NCBI RefSeq assembly: GCF_026810225.1
Contig: NZ_CP113865.1
Span: 1,198,001-1,262,000, forward strand
Length of the DNA stretch: 64,000 nucleotides
Origin: Caldicellulosiruptor morganii
GTDB taxonomy: Bacteria; Bacillota; Thermoanaerobacteria; Caldicellulosiruptorales; Caldicellulosiruptoraceae
Direction of reading: 5' to 3'
This document shows positions 36,762 to 45,840 of this stretch, one piece after another. The notes beneath the pieces are model-generated. The model searched no databases. It worked only from the letters and a program-made list of their open reading frames with translations, and had not been told where the DNA came from. Positions within the stretch are counted from its first letter, which is position 1. Every line of letters starts with the position of its first letter. The translations under genes were made by a program, and so were the position numbers.

Positions 36762-37709
36762 TTGGCTGAAAATCAAGTGGAAATGATAATAAAAGTAACT
36801 GATGTAGACAAGAAAATTCGAAACTTCCAAATTCTAAAAGAAATAAATTTTTCAATAGAAAAAGGAGAAATTGTTGGTCTTGTAGGACCAAATGGTGCTG
36901 GCAAAAGCACATTAATGAAAATACTGGCAGGTTTGTGGGCACCAAAACCAAAAGGGGAATGTTATATTTTGGGATGTGATGTAACTAAGGAAAAGGAAAG
37001 AATTGAGGTATTAAGAAGAGCATCATTTTTTATTGAAACACCAGCACTGTACAGTAAACTCAGCGGTTATGATAATATAGAATTATACTCTAAACTAAAA
37101 TATGGGAGTACCTTTAACGTTAAAGATGAGATTAACAGGTTAGCACCATTTTTTGAATTGGAAAATAATATGTTAAAAAGAAAGGCAAAAGCTTATTCGC
37201 TGGGAACAAAACAAAAGGTTGGTTTGCTTCAAATGTTCATTGGCAACCCTGAAGTGTTGATATTGGACGAACCTTTTAATGGATTGGATCCAACTGTTAC
37301 AATTAAAGTTAAAGAGCTTTTGAAAACGCGATGGAGAGAAAATAACATAACTGTTTTAATCTCATCACATATATTGAGTGATATAGAAGAATTGTGTTCA
37401 AGAATTATTTTTATAAAAAATGGTTCTATAATATTGGATAAAAATAAGGAAGAACTGTTAAAAAGCAATACAGTGGTAATTTTTCATTTTACCGAAAAGG
37501 AGCATGTTGATTTAGCGTGTAGGTTAATAAAGGAAAAATTACCGCATGTATCTGTGGAAACTCAGTTTAATAACTCGATAAAAATTCATAATATCAGTTC
37601 TTATGAAGATATTTTTAATTTATTACAGAATGAGGGTATAAAAGTTAGAGATATAGAAGAACAAAGGATGAGTTTAGTAGATTTTTACAAACAACTTTAT
37701 TTACAATAA
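36762..37709 (+). CDS. ABC transporter ATPase (BcrA/LanF-like)
   Basis: The 315-residue ATPase has Walker A GPNGAGKST (about 44-52), the signature YSLGTKQK typical of the BcrA/LanF group instead of LSGGQ, Walker B VLILDEPFNGLD and the switch His in ISSHILSD. A TTG start follows GGGGGTAAAATAGC. A C-terminal domain of about 90 residues may dimerise. With the permease at 35557 it forms a complete two-gene immunity-type transporter. Confidence 0.88.
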   Translation: MAENQVEMIIKVTDVDKKIRNFQILKEINFSIEKGEIVGLVGPNGAGKSTLMKILAGLWAPKPKGECYILGCDVTKEKERIEVLRRASFFIETPALYSKLSGYDNIELYSKLKYGSTFNVKDEINRLAPFFELENNMLKRKAKAYSLGTKQKVGLLQMFIGNPEVLILDEPFNGLDPTVTIKVKELLKTRWRENNITVLISSHILSDIEELCSRIIFIKNGSIILDKNKEELLKSNTVVIFHFTEKEHVDLACRLIKEKLPHVSVETQFNNSIKIHNISSYEDIFNLLQNEGIKVRDIEEQRMSLVDFYKQLYLQ

Positions 37710-37795
37710 TCAAAGATTATAACTATTTATTGCAAGTAAAAAATGATAAAATAAAAATAAGTAGCGTGTTATAATGGGTGGTTTAAAATTATTTG

Positions 37796-38038
37796 ATGAA
37801 CAATAAAGAGGGATTTTTTGTAAAAGTATTTAATATTCAAAACAAAAGATTTCCAAAGATTTCTCTGTATTTTATTATTGCTGTAATTTTTGAATTTGTA
37901 GTAGCTTTGCCTGTGTATTTATTTTTGTCAAAAAGAATAGGAGTAACATTATTTATTTTAGTTCTGTTAGTATTTGTAGCAATATTAATTTATTGTATTA
38001 TAATGATTTTAAAATATTTCTTAAGCAAGAAAAAGTAA
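37796..38038 (+). CDS. Small two-helix membrane protein, third copy
   Basis: This 80-residue relative of 10435 and 32785 is more diverged (NKRFPKIS, VVALPVYLFLSKR). No bacteriocin of the 10088 type is next to it; it follows the ABC-2 transporter instead. The ATG is preferred over a TTG one codon earlier. Persistence without its usual partner fits an immunity gene kept for protection. Confidence 0.6.
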   Translation: MNNKEGFFVKVFNIQNKRFPKISLYFIIAVIFEFVVALPVYLFLSKRIGVTLFILVLLVFVAILIYCIIMILKYFLSKKK

Positions 38039-38131
38039 TATTGTAGTAGAAATTAATAAAGTAAAAATTGAATACTATGTTGATGTAGCAAATGCAAAGA
38101 CCACGAGATAAAAAAAATAATAGAAAAAATA

Positions 38132-38168
38132 AAGGGTTGGTTGGCATTTTGCCCCAGCCCTCTATTTG
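38132..38168 (+). terminator. Rho-independent terminator at the island edge
   Basis: agggttggttggc pairs with gccccagccct, followed by ctatttgttt. A similar hairpin occurs at 42728. It ends the accessory transcripts before eno. Apart from this hairpin and the promoter at 38319, 38039-38384 holds nothing I recognise. Confidence 0.75.
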
Positions 38169-38318
38169 TTTAATCCTCCTATGTTATAGTTAAAGTTGCA
38201 GTCAACAAAAATCAAGATTTTGGTAGCAGGAAGAAGATTGGATACAAATGTTTTTGCACATACCTGAAATAAACCTGCAGTAAAAACATATAGTTGCAAA
38301 ACAAATTATATTTATCAC

Positions 38319-38347
38319 TTGACATATAAACATTTGTTTGATATTCT
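38319..38347 (+). promoter_or_regulatory. SigA-type promoter for eno
   Basis: TTGACA (38319-38324), a 17-base spacer and TATTCT (38342-38347) give a near-consensus promoter about 100 bases before the enolase start. Confidence 0.75.
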
Positions 38348-38384
38348 ATATACAGAACATTTTATCGGAGAGAATGAATATTTT

Positions 38385-38450
38385 ATGAGAACAAGAGTTG
38401 TTATAAAAAATAAATTTCGCTTTGGTATTGCGTTGATTCTTTTTATGTAA
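38385..38450 (+). CDS. Possible 21-residue leader peptide abutting eno
   Basis: The frame MRTRVVIKNKFRFGIALILF plus Met has GGAGAG about 10 nt before its ATG and stops directly against the enolase ATG (TAAATG). Enolase itself lacks a visible ribosome site, so translation could be coupled. It may equally be chance. Confidence 0.3.
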   Translation: MRTRVVIKNKFRFGIALILFM

Positions 38451-39755
<1,305 letters not shown>

Positions 39756-39803
39756 TTCCACAAAAGTCCAAAGGAAAGTTTTTGAATTTGCAATAGAATA
39801 AAG

Positions 39804-39840
39804 AAAGAGGGAAAGTGTTGAACTTTCCCTCTTTTCATTT
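39804..39840 (+). terminator. Rho-independent terminator after eno
   Basis: aaagagggaaagt pairs with actttccctcttt around a 5-nt loop, followed by tcatttt. Confidence 0.9.
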
Positions 39841-39927
39841 TATAATATATTCAAACAGGATATGTTAAGAATTTTGTTGAATCTTTTGGAAATTATGTTG
39901 AAACAAGTTTCAAGGAGGTTTGGAAAG

Positions 39928-41322
39928 ATGAAAAGATTTATTGATGAGGATTTCCTCTTGAGTAACCAGACCGCCAAAGTGCTGTACGAAAAATATGCAA
40001 AGGATATGCCAATCATTGATTTTCACTGTCATTTAAATCCAAAGGAAATTTATGAAAACAAGAGGTTTAAAAACATAACAGAGCTTTGGCTTGGAGGGGA
40101 CCATTACAAGTGGAGGCTTATGAGAGCAAATGGCATTGAAGAAAAGTATATAACAGGTAGCGCAGATGACTATGAAAAGTTCTTGGCATGGGCAAAGACC
40201 ATTCCAATGGCAATAGGAAACCCAATTTATCATTGGACACATTTAGAACTCAAAAGATACTTTGGAATAGATGATATATTAAATGAAAAATCTGCACCTA
40301 TCATTTGGGAAAAGGCAAACAAAGTTCTCAAAGAGCTTGGTGCAAGAGATATAATTTTGAAGTCCAATGTGGAAGTGATCTGCACAACAGACGACCCTGT
40401 TGATACACTTGAGTATCATTTAAAACTGAAAAATGAAAAAGATTTCAATGTAAAAGTTTATCCTACTTTCAGACCTGACAAGGGTGTAAATATAGAAAGA
40501 GAAACCTTCATCCCGTGGGTAGAAAAGCTTGGAGAAGTTTATGGTAAGAAGATAGAAAGCTATGATGAGTTTTTAGATGCCTTAAAGTCAAGAGCAGAGT
40601 TTTTCCATTCTGTGGGATGTCGTGCTTCTGACCATGCTATGGATGATATGGTTTTTGCCGATGCGTCTTTTGATGAAGCAGCTGATATTTTCAAAAAAGC
40701 TTTAAAAGGTGAGAAACTTACAGAAATTGAAGTTGCAAAATATAAAACGTATACATTGAGATTCTTAGGGAAAGTTTATTCAAGTCTTGGCTGGGCAATG
40801 CAGCTTCATATAAATGCCCTGAGAAACAACAATACAAGAATGTTCAATATTCTGGGACCTGACACAGGGTATGATTCAATAAACGACGGTCATATAGCCT
40901 TTGCACTTGTCAAATTCTTAGATTCATTGGAGAAAGAAGATTCCCTGCCCAAGACAATTCTGTATTCTTTAAATCCAAAAGACAACTATGTTCTTGCAAC
41001 AATTATGGGATCTTTCCAGGATGGTAGCATTCCTGGCAAAATGCAGCTTGGTGCAGCTTGGTGGTTCAATGATAGCAAAGATGGCAACCTTCAGCAGATG
41101 AAAGACCTTGCAAATCTTGGGCTCTTGAGTCGATTTGTCGGAATGGTAACAGACTCTCGAAGCTTTTTGTCATATGCAAGACACGAATATTTTAGAAGAC
41201 TTCTTTGCAATTTGATTGGCGAGTGGGTAGAAAACGGTGAATATCCATATGATTTGGAGACACTTGGTAGAATAGTTCAGGGCATTTGTTATTATAATGC
41301 AAAAGAGTATTTTGGGTTTTAA
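39928..41322 (+). CDS. uxaC: Glucuronate isomerase
   Basis: The 464-residue amidohydrolase-fold isomerase converts D-glucuronate to D-fructuronate (and galacturonate to tagaturonate) in hexuronate breakdown, fitting a plant-polysaccharide degrader. Typical features are the metal-binding DFHCHLNP near residue 30, TELWLGGDHYKWR, GCRASDHA, and WWFNDSKDGN with the later VTDSRSFLSYARHEYFRR region. The ATG at 39928 is used because AAGGAGG lies 10 nt upstream; the longer frame from 39862 includes the ribosome site. A terminator follows. The length agrees with the family. Confidence 0.97.
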   Translation: MKRFIDEDFLLSNQTAKVLYEKYAKDMPIIDFHCHLNPKEIYENKRFKNITELWLGGDHYKWRLMRANGIEEKYITGSADDYEKFLAWAKTIPMAIGNPIYHWTHLELKRYFGIDDILNEKSAPIIWEKANKVLKELGARDIILKSNVEVICTTDDPVDTLEYHLKLKNEKDFNVKVYPTFRPDKGVNIERETFIPWVEKLGEVYGKKIESYDEFLDALKSRAEFFHSVGCRASDHAMDDMVFADASFDEAADIFKKALKGEKLTEIEVAKYKTYTLRFLGKVYSSLGWAMQLHINALRNNNTRMFNILGPDTGYDSINDGHIAFALVKFLDSLEKEDSLPKTILYSLNPKDNYVLATIMGSFQDGSIPGKMQLGAAWWFNDSKDGNLQQMKDLANLGLLSRFVGMVTDSRSFLSYARHEYFRRLLCNLIGEWVENGEYPYDLETLGRIVQGICYYNAKEYFGF

Positions 41323-41344
41323 AAGATAGAGGAGAAAGACAATG

Positions 41345-41375
41345 GGGTGGAATTGTATATTCCGCCCTATTTTTA
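41345..41375 (+). terminator. Rho-independent terminator after uxaC
   Basis: gggtggaat pairs with attccgccc around a short loop, followed by tattttta. Confidence 0.8.
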
Positions 41376-41438
41376 TACTTTCATTTTCTATTAACATATT
41401 TGGTTGGTGATGAATAATTACATCAAATTAATATTGAA

Positions 41439-41458
41439 TATTACGTAAATATGTAATA
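41439..41458. promoter_or_regulatory. Inverted repeat, probable operator of the RHH gene
   Basis: TATTAC-gtaaatat-GTAATA lies 27 bases before the ribbon-helix-helix gene, the usual place for autoregulation by such proteins. Confidence 0.5.
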
Positions 41459-41485
41459 CACTGTTTCATGTGGAAGGTGAATAAT

Positions 41486-41734
41486 ATGCGTGAATATCAG
41501 AACATTACTTTATCTCTTTCCAAGGAACTTATTCAAAAGGTAAAGCATATTGCTGTTGAAAGGAATACATCCATTTCTGCGCTGCTTACAAGCTTATTGG
41601 AAGAGCTTGTAAATAGGGAAGAGTCATATCAAAAGGTTTATCTGCAGAATCTTAATCTTTTAGAAGAAGGATTTAACCTTGGAACAGGTGGAGCAATCAC
41701 TTGGAGGAGAGAAGATTTATATGAAAGAAAATAA
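41486..41734 (+). CDS. Ribbon-helix-helix (CopG-type) antitoxin-like DNA-binding protein
   Basis: The 82-residue protein begins with the ribbon ITLSLSKELIQKVKHIA and a second helix, NTSISALLTSLLEELV, the standard RHH fold that binds DNA as a dimer. The C-terminal part, with SYQKVYLQNLNLLEEGF and a GTGG turn, is typical of antitoxins of PIN-domain pairs. GGAAGGTGA precedes the chosen ATG. An overlapping short frame downstream may be the stump of its toxin. An inverted repeat upstream suggests autoregulation. Confidence 0.8.
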   Translation: MREYQNITLSLSKELIQKVKHIAVERNTSISALLTSLLEELVNREESYQKVYLQNLNLLEEGFNLGTGGAITWRREDLYERK

Positions 41735-41810
41735 CTATCAATTCCCTGGTCATTTCATTATTTATTTTTTATCTTTCTTTTCACTATTTGCAGATTTTGC
41801 TTTACTATGA
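41721..41810 (+). pseudogene. Possible stump of a partner toxin gene
   Basis: A frame starts ATGAAAGAAAATAAC with GGAGGAG about 12 nt upstream and overlaps the antitoxin end, as VapC-type toxins do. After about 11 codons it runs into sequence homologous to a module promoter block and stops. The toxin reading is inferred from position only. Confidence 0.3.
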
Positions 41811-41811
41811 G

Positions 41812-41990
41812 TTCAAATATATCTAATAAATTGAAGAAATTTTGAGCTATTTAAAGGAAAGTTATATTTGAGCTTTAAATTTATTTGAAAACGGGCTAAA
41901 AAAAAAGAAAAAACGGAATTGACAGAATGAAAATGTGTAAGATAGAATTTACATAAAAATTCCATGAAGAAATTTAACAGAAAAAGTAGA
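41812..41990 (+). promoter_or_regulatory. Module promoter block 3 (no LanT downstream)
   Basis: It matches the other blocks: ttgaagaaattttgagctat, an A-rich tract, TTGACA (41919-41924), 18 bases and TAGAAT (41943-41948). The next gene is the unknown protein at 42182, so here the promoter has been separated from its usual exporter gene. I see no gene in 41991-42181. Confidence 0.7.
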
Positions 41991-42181
41991 TTAAATAAAA
42001 CAAAAAAGGCAGTAAAACAAAACCATTCTTTACGCGCAAAGAGGTTGCATTTTATAAAATCTAAATAATTTCCATAAAAGAATAAGAAACTATCAAATAT
42101 AAGCCTGAATATCCAAAAGCCCAGTTTAGACATATTCACATCACATATTAAGTTTAATAAAGATTAGGAATGGTGAATACA

Positions 42182-42709
42182 ATGAAAAAAACACTTTTAA
42201 TTTTGATTATAATATTGTTTATTTTTGCAGGAGTTGGGGCTTGCTACTATGTAACAAAATATGTTTTATATGATCCAGTGAAAACTTTGAAAATAATCGA
42301 CCCTACAATAAAGATTTACTTTTCATCTGACGAGACAAAACCACTTGGTGATAATAGCTACAATGGCAAAAAGCCTGATTACAAAAAACATAGAATAATT
42401 GAGTATCGTGTTGTTGCAGCAAATACAGGACCGCGATATAAAAATTGTGTTTTGTTGATTCCATTAGTCCCTGAAGAATTTGAAAAGAAGTATGTTTTAA
42501 AGGGCGGCAGAGATTTAATAATTAATTTACATCCACCAATAAAAGAGAAAATATTTAAGGAACACGTATATTATTTTTATACGACTGAAGGAGATCCACA
42601 AAAAGTAAAAGAGATAATTTCAAAATATAATAAAGCAAAGATAATATGGGAAGAAGGCGGAAAGAAGTATGAAAAGATTATTGATATGAAGGTTAAGATT
42701 TTGGACTGA
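42182..42709 (+). CDS. Membrane-anchored extracytoplasmic protein of unknown function
   Basis: The protein has 175 residues. An N-terminal membrane helix (4-24) is followed by a soluble domain of about 145 residues with no family I recognise; it contains IIEYRVVAANTGPRYKNCV, which could be an immunoglobulin-like strand pattern. The start is one of two ATGs (42170 or 42182), the second having better spacing from AGGA and GGTG. It lies behind an orphan module promoter block and before a strong terminator. Confidence 0.55.
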   Translation: MKKTLLILIIILFIFAGVGACYYVTKYVLYDPVKTLKIIDPTIKIYFSSDETKPLGDNSYNGKKPDYKKHRIIEYRVVAANTGPRYKNCVLLIPLVPEEFEKKYVLKGGRDLIINLHPPIKEKIFKEHVYYFYTTEGDPQKVKEIISKYNKAKIIWEEGGKKYEKIIDMKVKILD

Positions 42710-42727
42710 TATAAATGATTATTGTTA

Positions 42728-42768
42728 AGAGGGTTGGCTGGCAATTTTGCCCCAGCCCTCTATTATTA
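42728..42768 (+). terminator. Rho-independent terminator
   Basis: agagggttggctggc pairs with gccccagccctct, followed by attatt. It closely resembles the one at 38132. Confidence 0.8.
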
Positions 42769-42829
42769 CCTTATTTATTCACTTTATTTTCCTTTGCATT
42801 TTGTGAAGAGTTTTTCAAAATTAAAACTG

Positions 42830-43147
42830 CAATACAAAAAGGCTTTTTCCGTTACTGTATTTATTACTGTATATGTTTATTTCTCTTATTAGACAGACTA
42901 TATTTTAACTATTTGCAAATTTGACCTTGTTATAAGCTCAAGAAAATTGAAGAAATTTTAAGATATTTAAAGAAAAGTATATTCTCAGCTTAAAATTTAG
43001 CTGAAAATTAACTAAAAAAAAAAAAAAAACGGGATTGACAGAGTGAAAATGTATAAGATAAAATTTGCATAGAAATTCCAAGAAGATGTTTACAGAAAAA
43101 ATAGTTCAAGTACAAAACAGCCTAAATAAGAAAATAAAGAAGCAAAT
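42830..43147 (+). promoter_or_regulatory. Module promoter block 4
   Basis: Nearly identical to block 1 from the upstream tract to the IS insertion point: TTGACA (43035-43040), 18 bases, TAAAAT (43059-43064). An IS5-type element separates it from LanT4. Confidence 0.75.
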
Positions 43148-43156
43148 ATATCAAAA

Positions 43157-44271
43157 TAAGTTGTTGAATAAATAATTCTACTATTAATGTAACTATATGG
43201 GACTATAAATTATTCCATGCATATTTAAAAGAAAATTTACAGTTTTCAATTTTTTGAATATAAAGCTCTATCAAATAAGTAACCATTATCCAGTCAACAT
43301 GTCTCTTATATGTTCTAAAACCTCTTAGCCGTACTTGTTCTAAATTATATTCTCCTTTCAGCTTCCCAAATAATCTTTCAATTTTTATCCTTTGCTTATA
43401 TACTCTTTGTCCTTCTTTACTTCTTAAAAATTCTATGTTTTGTGCTCTCAGAATATTTTTGACATTGTTAAAATCCTTAGTATTTCTCTTATTTATACCC
43501 GCTACAAACTTTATTCCAAGTCTATCAGCCACATCAAACCACTTTGTACAATCATAACCTGCATCTGCTAATATTACATCAGGTCCAAATATCTTAGCTT
43601 CATACAAAAGTTCTACCGCTTTACTATCATGAATATTTGCACATGTCAACCACCATACTATCGGTATGACCTCATCTTCAACTGTTGCTAGCACATGTAA
43701 TTTATACCCATTGTAAAAACCTAAACTAACACATCTTCCTACTCCTGCTTCTCTATCACCCCTCGAGCTTCTCAAAGGTGTAGAATCTATAGCACAAACT
43801 CTTGTCTTGGGATCTATTTCTCTTACTAAAATTCTTGCTATTGCTTCTATATATTCTTCTTCAATCATTTTAGCCCATTTTGAAAAATATGAATGATCGG
43901 GGCTCTTTTCTATTCCTATGACCTTTCTAAATTCTTCATCTTCATTTATCTTGTACTCTAATTCCCTAAAGCTGTTTATCCTATTTTTGACTTTATAAAC
44001 AAAACAAGCTATTATATGGCTCAGCTTAAATTTCTTCGGTCTTCCTCTTTTGTTGTTTTTTATCTTCAATCCTAAATCTTTTATTACTTTTTCAATTGTC
44101 ATAAATATCTTTAAAAATTTTTGTTTTTGTGCTTTAATAAAATTAGTCATTGCCATCCTCCTTGCTTGGGTTTTTTAGTATTCTCTTCTTAAAATTTTAT
44201 CTCAAGGAGGATGGTTTTTTCCATTTATAAATTTATTACTTTTATGTCAATATGTTTTATTCAACAAGCTA
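43157..44271 (-). mobile_element. IS5-superfamily element, intact
   Basis: Terminal repeats TAAGTTGTTGAATAAAT and TAGCTTGTTGAATAAAA face each other. A 9-bp direct repeat, atatcaaaa, occurs at 43148-43156 and 44272-44280. Without the element, the flanks rebuild the leader seen before LanT2. Confidence 0.9.
43203..44156 (-). CDS. IS5-superfamily DDE transposase
   Basis: The 317-residue transposase has an N-terminal domain (SFRELEYKINEDEEFRK), a catalytic core with CAIDSTPLRSS (first Asp), ILADAGYDC (second Asp) and the glutamate in IKIERLFGKLKGEY. The ATG is flanked by the GGAGGATGG inverted sequence, which is both ribosome site and part of an IS hairpin. A 9-bp target duplication fits the IS903-like branch. 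A 5' remnant of the same element is at 5898-6039. Confidence 0.9.
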   Translation of the reverse strand: MAMTNFIKAQKQKFLKIFMTIEKVIKDLGLKIKNNKRGRPKKFKLSHIIACFVYKVKNRINSFRELEYKINEDEEFRKVIGIEKSPDHSYFSKWAKMIEEEYIEAIARILVREIDPKTRVCAIDSTPLRSSRGDREAGVGRCVSLGFYNGYKLHVLATVEDEVIPIVWWLTCANIHDSKAVELLYEAKIFGPDVILADAGYDCTKWFDVADRLGIKFVAGINKRNTKDFNNVKNILRAQNIEFLRSKEGQRVYKQRIKIERLFGKLKGEYNLEQVRLRGFRTYKRHVDWIMVTYLIELYIQKIENCKFSFKYAWNNL

Positions 44272-44298
44272 ATATCAAAAATCAAGTGGGATGAAGAG

Positions 44299-45192
44299 AT
44301 GAGGAAAAGATACTATTGTGTAAAGCAGCATGATATAACAGATTGTGCAGCAGCGAGCTTAGCAACAATTTGCTTGCAATATGGAAAAGAAGTATCGATA
44401 GCCAGAATAAGGCAGATAGCAGGGACAGACAGGTTTGGCACCACAGCATATGGAGTTGTAAAGGCGGCAAAGGAGCTTGGATTTGAAGCAAAAGCAGTCA
44501 GAGCAGAAACAAAAGAGGCAATATTTGAGAAAATACCACTTCCGTGTATAGCACATGTACTGATAGATGGCAAGCTATTTCATTATGTTGTAATACATGA
44601 GATAAGAAAAGAAAGGATAGTGATAGCAGACCCGGCCAAAGGAATAGTTAAGCTAAAGCCAGAAGAGTTTTTTAAAATATGGACAGGCATTTTGATATTT
44701 CTTGTACCAAATGTGAGGTTTAAGAAAGAGAAACAAGAGGGAGTTTTGAAAAAGTTTTTTAAGTTATTAAGTCCACAGAAGGGCTTGATATTGAATATTT
44801 TTTCAGTGTCAGTTGTATATACCTTGCTTGGGATAGCGGCAGCATTTTATTACAAGTTTTTGATGGATGATGTAATACCGAATCTCTTGAAGAATACACT
44901 TCATGTTATAGCAGCAGGTGCAATACTGATTACGATATTTAAGGTGATATTAGGAGCATTCAGGGTAAGACTTTTGATACATTTGAGTCAGAGATTGGAT
45001 ATTAAATTGATGCTGGGGTATTATGAACATGTGATTAAGCTTCCGATGAGTTTTTTGGTAGCAGAAAGATAGGAGAGATAATTTCAAGGTTTATGGATGC
45101 GTCAAAGATGAGGGATGCGGTATCAGGCGCAACGCTCTAACACTTATGATAGACAGCATAATGGCTGTGGCAGGCGGAGTAATTTTGTACTA
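44299..45192 (+). pseudogene. LanT-type exporter remnant 4
   Basis: The C39 domain and about 100 further residues are open, with catalytic Cys16, His95 and Asp111 intact. A T7 run in the paralogues is T6 here (about 45050), shifting the frame after PMSFLVAER. Another small deletion lies at about 45134 and homology ends at 45192. The ATPase is missing. A free C39 peptidase of about 257 residues could still be made. Confidence 0.88.
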
Positions 45193-45231
45193 ACAAGATA
45201 TTAAAACTTACCATAAGCAAAAATTGTTTTT

Positions 45232-45495
45232 AAAGGGGCTTGCAATTTGTAATATGATGTCACAGATGACTTGTACAAGAACGAAAGGAGGGAATGAAGT
45301 ATGATGGAGGAGAAGGAAAAAATAACAAAAGAAAAAGATATGTATGAAACTCTTACAGAAGTAACATTTGATGAACTTGAGACAATAGAAGAGATCATTA
45401 CAGGTGCAGCATCAGGTTTAGTAGGTTGTTGTATTGCTAATTGATTATTATTGAGAGGTTGTACTATCTTTTTAATCATATTGCAAGCCCCCTTT
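45232..45495. repeat. Inverted repeat flanking a small precursor gene
   Basis: aaaggggcttgcaat (45232-45246) and attgcaagcccccttt (45480-45495) face each other around the 47-codon gene. They could fold the mRNA into a large hairpin or be ends of a tiny mobile cassette. Confidence 0.5.
45301..45444 (+). CDS. Small RiPP-type precursor peptide
   Basis: The 47-residue peptide has AAAGGAGGG 8 nt upstream. The leader EVTFDELETIEEIITG has the acidic FDEL...I pattern of the LanM-associated precursors. It is followed by a very short core, AASGLVGCCIAN, with two adjacent Cys. It lies between the LanT4 remnant and, before an IS4-like insertion, the radical SAM operon, so it could be the substrate of either system. 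No double glycine is present, though TGA is close to the GA/GG rule. Confidence 0.6.
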   Translation: MMEEKEKITKEKDMYETLTEVTFDELETIEEIITGAASGLVGCCIAN

Positions 45496-45829
45496 TCTTC
45501 ACTTTAATTATTAGTCTTTGATACACTTAGGATTATCATCCTAAATAGAAAGGTGTACCATTAGAGCCTACAGAAAAATGTTGAAGATAGTTTAAAATAC
45601 CAATATATATTAATCAAAGTATCTATTTATACCGTTATAGCGCAAATAGAAATGAAAGTCTTCTAGTGCACGTTCTGAGCGGTTTCGAATGATTTTGACA
45701 AAAATCATACGAAAACTGGTCAGAAGTAATAATTAACCAGAAATAGAAATGAATATACAAAATGAAGGTAAAACGACGAATAATTGGTATTTTTAGTAAT
45801 AATTTAAGTTTTTACAAAATACCCTAAAT
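45445..45829 (+). other. Non-coding stretch before the IS4-like element
   Basis: No convincing gene. A 15-codon frame at about 45751 (MNIQNEGKTTNNWYF) lacks a ribosome site. gattttgacaaaaatc near 45690 is a short palindrome. Before the IS insertion this was the leader of the radical SAM operon, so its promoter may be here. Confidence 0.4.
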
Positions 45830-45840
45830 ATCCATAAATA

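Noticed and set aside
38132..38168. Possible seventh precursor-leader hairpin
   Set aside because: It has GGTTGG and CCAGCC but lacks the GGCAACAACC arm and the GC palindrome, is followed by a T-rich tract and precedes no precursor; it is an ordinary terminator.
42715..42924. 69-codon open frame after the unknown membrane protein
   Set aside because: It reads through a rho-independent terminator and into a promoter block.
45751..45800. 15-codon frame ending NNWYF as precursor of the radical SAM operon
   Set aside because: The end vaguely recalls the LWYF segment of YydF, but there is no ribosome site and the frame stops immediately.
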